Positions 10,706-12,905 of a stretch of DNA of 12,905 bases are shown here, piece by piece. Source of the DNA: Conidiobolus incongruus B7586. Lineage: Eukaryota; Entomophthoromycota; Entomophthoromycetes; Entomophthorales; Conidiobolaceae. The stretch lies in contig JNEM01007074.1 of assembly GCA_000697335.1 (NCBI GenBank), forward strand, positions 1 through 12,905. Reading direction: 5' to 3'. The notes beneath the pieces are model-generated. The model did no database searches, had not been told where the DNA came from, and was given only the letters and a program-made list of their open reading frames with translations. Both the position numbers and the translations under genes were made by a program. How positions within the stretch are numbered: the stretch's first letter is position 1; every line of letters starts with the position of its first letter.

Positions 10706-11950
10706 AAAATTAAACAAATAAATTAATAAATAATATATAAAAATTAATGAATAATATAAAATTAATAGCCTCCTTTATTATTAATAACTCTTTTCTATAC
10801 TTTTGGTAAGCTTCTAATACCTAAAAAACAGTTCTTGTTATTAAAAACTGAAATTTAATATTTTATAAATAAATTTAATTTGTTTGCAGGAATTTTTTTT
10901 CTTGTAAGATGTTTTTTTAATTATCTAAAATAATTATAATTATATAGGTTATAATCAGGTGAATATATTAGATGTGGTAACTCCCTCTAATTTTTTTTAT
11001 ATAAAAAATCTTTTATAGCTTTAACTTTATATATTTTATAATTATTATATAAAATTATAGGTATATTCAATTTATATTGAGAATATCATTTAAAAATTGT
11101 TTTATTTAAAAATGTAATATATAACTTATTATTAATTGATTTTCATTGAGGTATTAAATAAAAAACTATATATCATTATAATCTATTATAACAATTAACA
11201 TTCACTTATATTTAAAATACTTATTTATTAAAATTTATAGAGGGGATTGATTTAGCTTAACCTAATATCTTATTTTATTTTTAGGTAAAATATTATATAA
11301 AGGAATCTAAGATTCATTAATTATAAGTATTTATTGTAAAAACCTTTGTTTTAAGTTATACCTTAATAAGTTTAATTTAGCTATAGCTACTCTAATTTTC
11401 TATTAGGTTTCTGTTAAATTATATGATATCCATTTTATATTTTTATTAATTAATTTAAGTTCAAACTTAAATAAATATAATATGCTTATATAATTAATAT
11501 TAAAATACTTTGATAGTTCTTTAATAGAATAAAAAGGTATTTCTTTATATTTTTCTTTACTTTATTGGTAAATAAAAGAATGATAATAGAAATTAATCTT
11601 TTAAATTTTGGTAAATTTTGAATAATATCTCTTCTAGCTTTAAAATCATAAATTTAACAATATATGGTAGTTTTAGATAAAACACTATCTCTATAAGTTG
11701 TTTACAAGTTTTAAATGATTTTAGAGGATTTATAATTAAGTTTTAAAGATACAAAAATGAAAATCTTTTGATAATCATAATATAGTTTAAATATAAATAA
11801 ATTTAAATATAAATTTTAAAATAAAAATATTTAAATAAAAAAATAATTAAAATTAAATATATATATATATAATTTGAAAATATTTATTTTCCTATATATT
11901 ATATATATATATAAAATCTTTCAAAATATATAATATGTTTAAAAGATAAA

Positions 11951-11980
11951 AAATTTAAAAATTTGCCATTTTTTAATTTC
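11951..11980 (-). repeat. Right terminal inverted repeat of mariner copy B
   Basis: Read from 11980 leftward it begins GAAATTAAAAAATGGCAAAT. It pairs with the left repeat (24 of 30) and with the end of copy A at 480. It lies on the transposase 5' side. Confidence 0.88.
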
Positions 11981-11982
11981 TA
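11981..11982. repeat. TA target-site duplication, right side of mariner copy B
   Basis: TA directly follows the right terminal repeat and mirrors the TA at 10674-10675. Confidence 0.75.
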
Positions 11983-12905
11983 TACTAATAAATTAAATTA
12001 CAATATATGAATTTATAATAAAACAAATTCTAGCTCTATTTAAATATATCAATTACTTTCCATTTACTATGTTTCCCACTTATAAAATTATCTTATTATA
12101 TTGATTCAGTATTATAAACTTCATTAATGCTATAAAATCAAAGATATACCTTATTAAACTTATTAAATAGTATTTTCAAAACGATTAAAAAATTTTGAAA
12201 AATATTGTTGAATTATTTATATAAAATATTAATATTGAGCTAAAAATAAAGAAATTTTTTATTTTATTTTTTCTCTAATAAATTTTAAATCAATCTTAAT
12301 AAAATTATTTAAATCTATTAATTTTAATATATATTAAATATAAAAATTAATTAAATATCAATTTCCAATATAAATTGATATATAATAATTAAATTTTAAT
12401 GCTAATCCATAATTTAAATAAAAAAATGATGTTTATCATAATAAGTTATTTTGATAGGTGAATTTTTTAATAATTATTTTTATAATATCATTGTATATTG
12501 AAATTATATAACTATATAATTATATTATACAAAAATAATCTTATAAGTAAAAATTGATTGTATTAAGTTTAATAAAACTATTTAATTGAGATTTATTATT
12601 ATATATTAATATATGTAACATCATTATATTATTTCTTTGTTTTATAATATTAAGTGAAATTTAATTAAGTTATATATATTTAAATTCAATATTAAAATAT
12701 CAATTTCAGATTGATAAATAGACAAATAGATAAATATAGATATATAAAAATATTTAATTTATTATTAATATAAAATATTAGTTTCAATTAATAGGTATAT
12801 TTGATATTTTAACTATTTATTAAATTTCTCCGTTTAAGATAATTATTTCCTAATCTATTTTATTTAATATTGGTTTGATTAAAATATATATATTTTAATT
12901 AATAT
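11983..12905. other. AT-rich intergenic spacer
   Basis: This stretch holds AT-rich, stop-dense sequence to the window end. No gene, RNA gene or further transposon terminus was recognised. Confidence 0.6.

Larger units (their letters stand above)
10676..11980 (-). mobile_element. mariner DNA transposon copy B, end to end, transposase dead
   Basis: A 1305-bp element, the usual mariner size, is bounded by 30-bp terminal inverted repeats and TA on both sides. Read leftward, pieces of a mariner transposase appear in the expected order. These are the helix-turn-helix (LSKTTIY, YDFKARR; about 11745-11608), FYSIKEL at about 11534-11514, KWISYNLTE (family WVPHxLTE) at about 11435-11410, the first catalytic region NES (family DES) at 11318, INNKLYITFLNK, the second catalytic region ILYNNY (family ILHDNA) at 11046, LPHLIYSPD ending at 10954, and the C-terminal KRVINNKGGY. 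The third catalytic site is 34 residues after the second, so the original was a D34D mariner. All three catalytic Asp codons now read Asn, and multiple stops and frame changes interrupt the reading. It cannot encode an active enzyme. Copy A at 1-480 is a relative. Confidence 0.93.

Overview
The window looks like a gene-poor, extremely AT-rich stretch of a fungal nuclear genome. The fungal assignment rests on the one intact gene. It has an N-terminal Zn(II)2Cys6 binuclear cluster, a middle region with features of the fungal-specific transcription factor domain, and two short spliceosomal introns (52 and 55 nt) with GTAAGT donors. CTG falls inside a hydrophobic helix as apparent leucine, so a CUG-Ser yeast is unlikely. 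I cannot place it more precisely.

Layout. 1-480 is the 5' part of a decayed mariner DNA transposon (copy A), reading leftward and cut by the window edge. 481-2443 is AT-rich spacer holding one unidentified, possibly decayed coding stretch on the minus strand (1707-2124). 2444-4335 is the intact three-exon gene for a 594-residue Zn2Cys6 transcription factor. 4336-7702 is extremely AT-rich and shows only simple repeats. 7703-9550, on the minus strand, is a full-length, heavily mutated paralogue of the transcription factor gene. It still carries sequence at both intron positions. 9551-10675 is spacer. 10676-11980 is an end-to-end mariner element (copy B, 1305 bp, minus strand) with 30-bp terminal inverted repeats, flanking TA dinucleotides and a recognisable but dead D34D transposase. 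11981-12905 is AT-rich spacer.

How the parts relate. The live and dead transcription factor genes face each other tail to tail across a 3.4-kb AT-rich spacer. Because both introns are represented in the dead copy, the duplication was at the DNA level and not a retrocopy. The mariner copies are colinear with each other, both on the minus strand, and end at the same terminal sequence. All three catalytic Asp codons of copy B now read Asn, each explained by G-to-A change on its coding strand. This fits strong AT-directed mutation of repeats, by RIP-like mutation or by deamination. The picture is one live regulator in a transposon graveyard. No previously undescribed functional system is evident. 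The most useful results are the decayed paralogue, the buried animal-type mariner family and the unidentified coding remnant near 1.7-2.1 kb.
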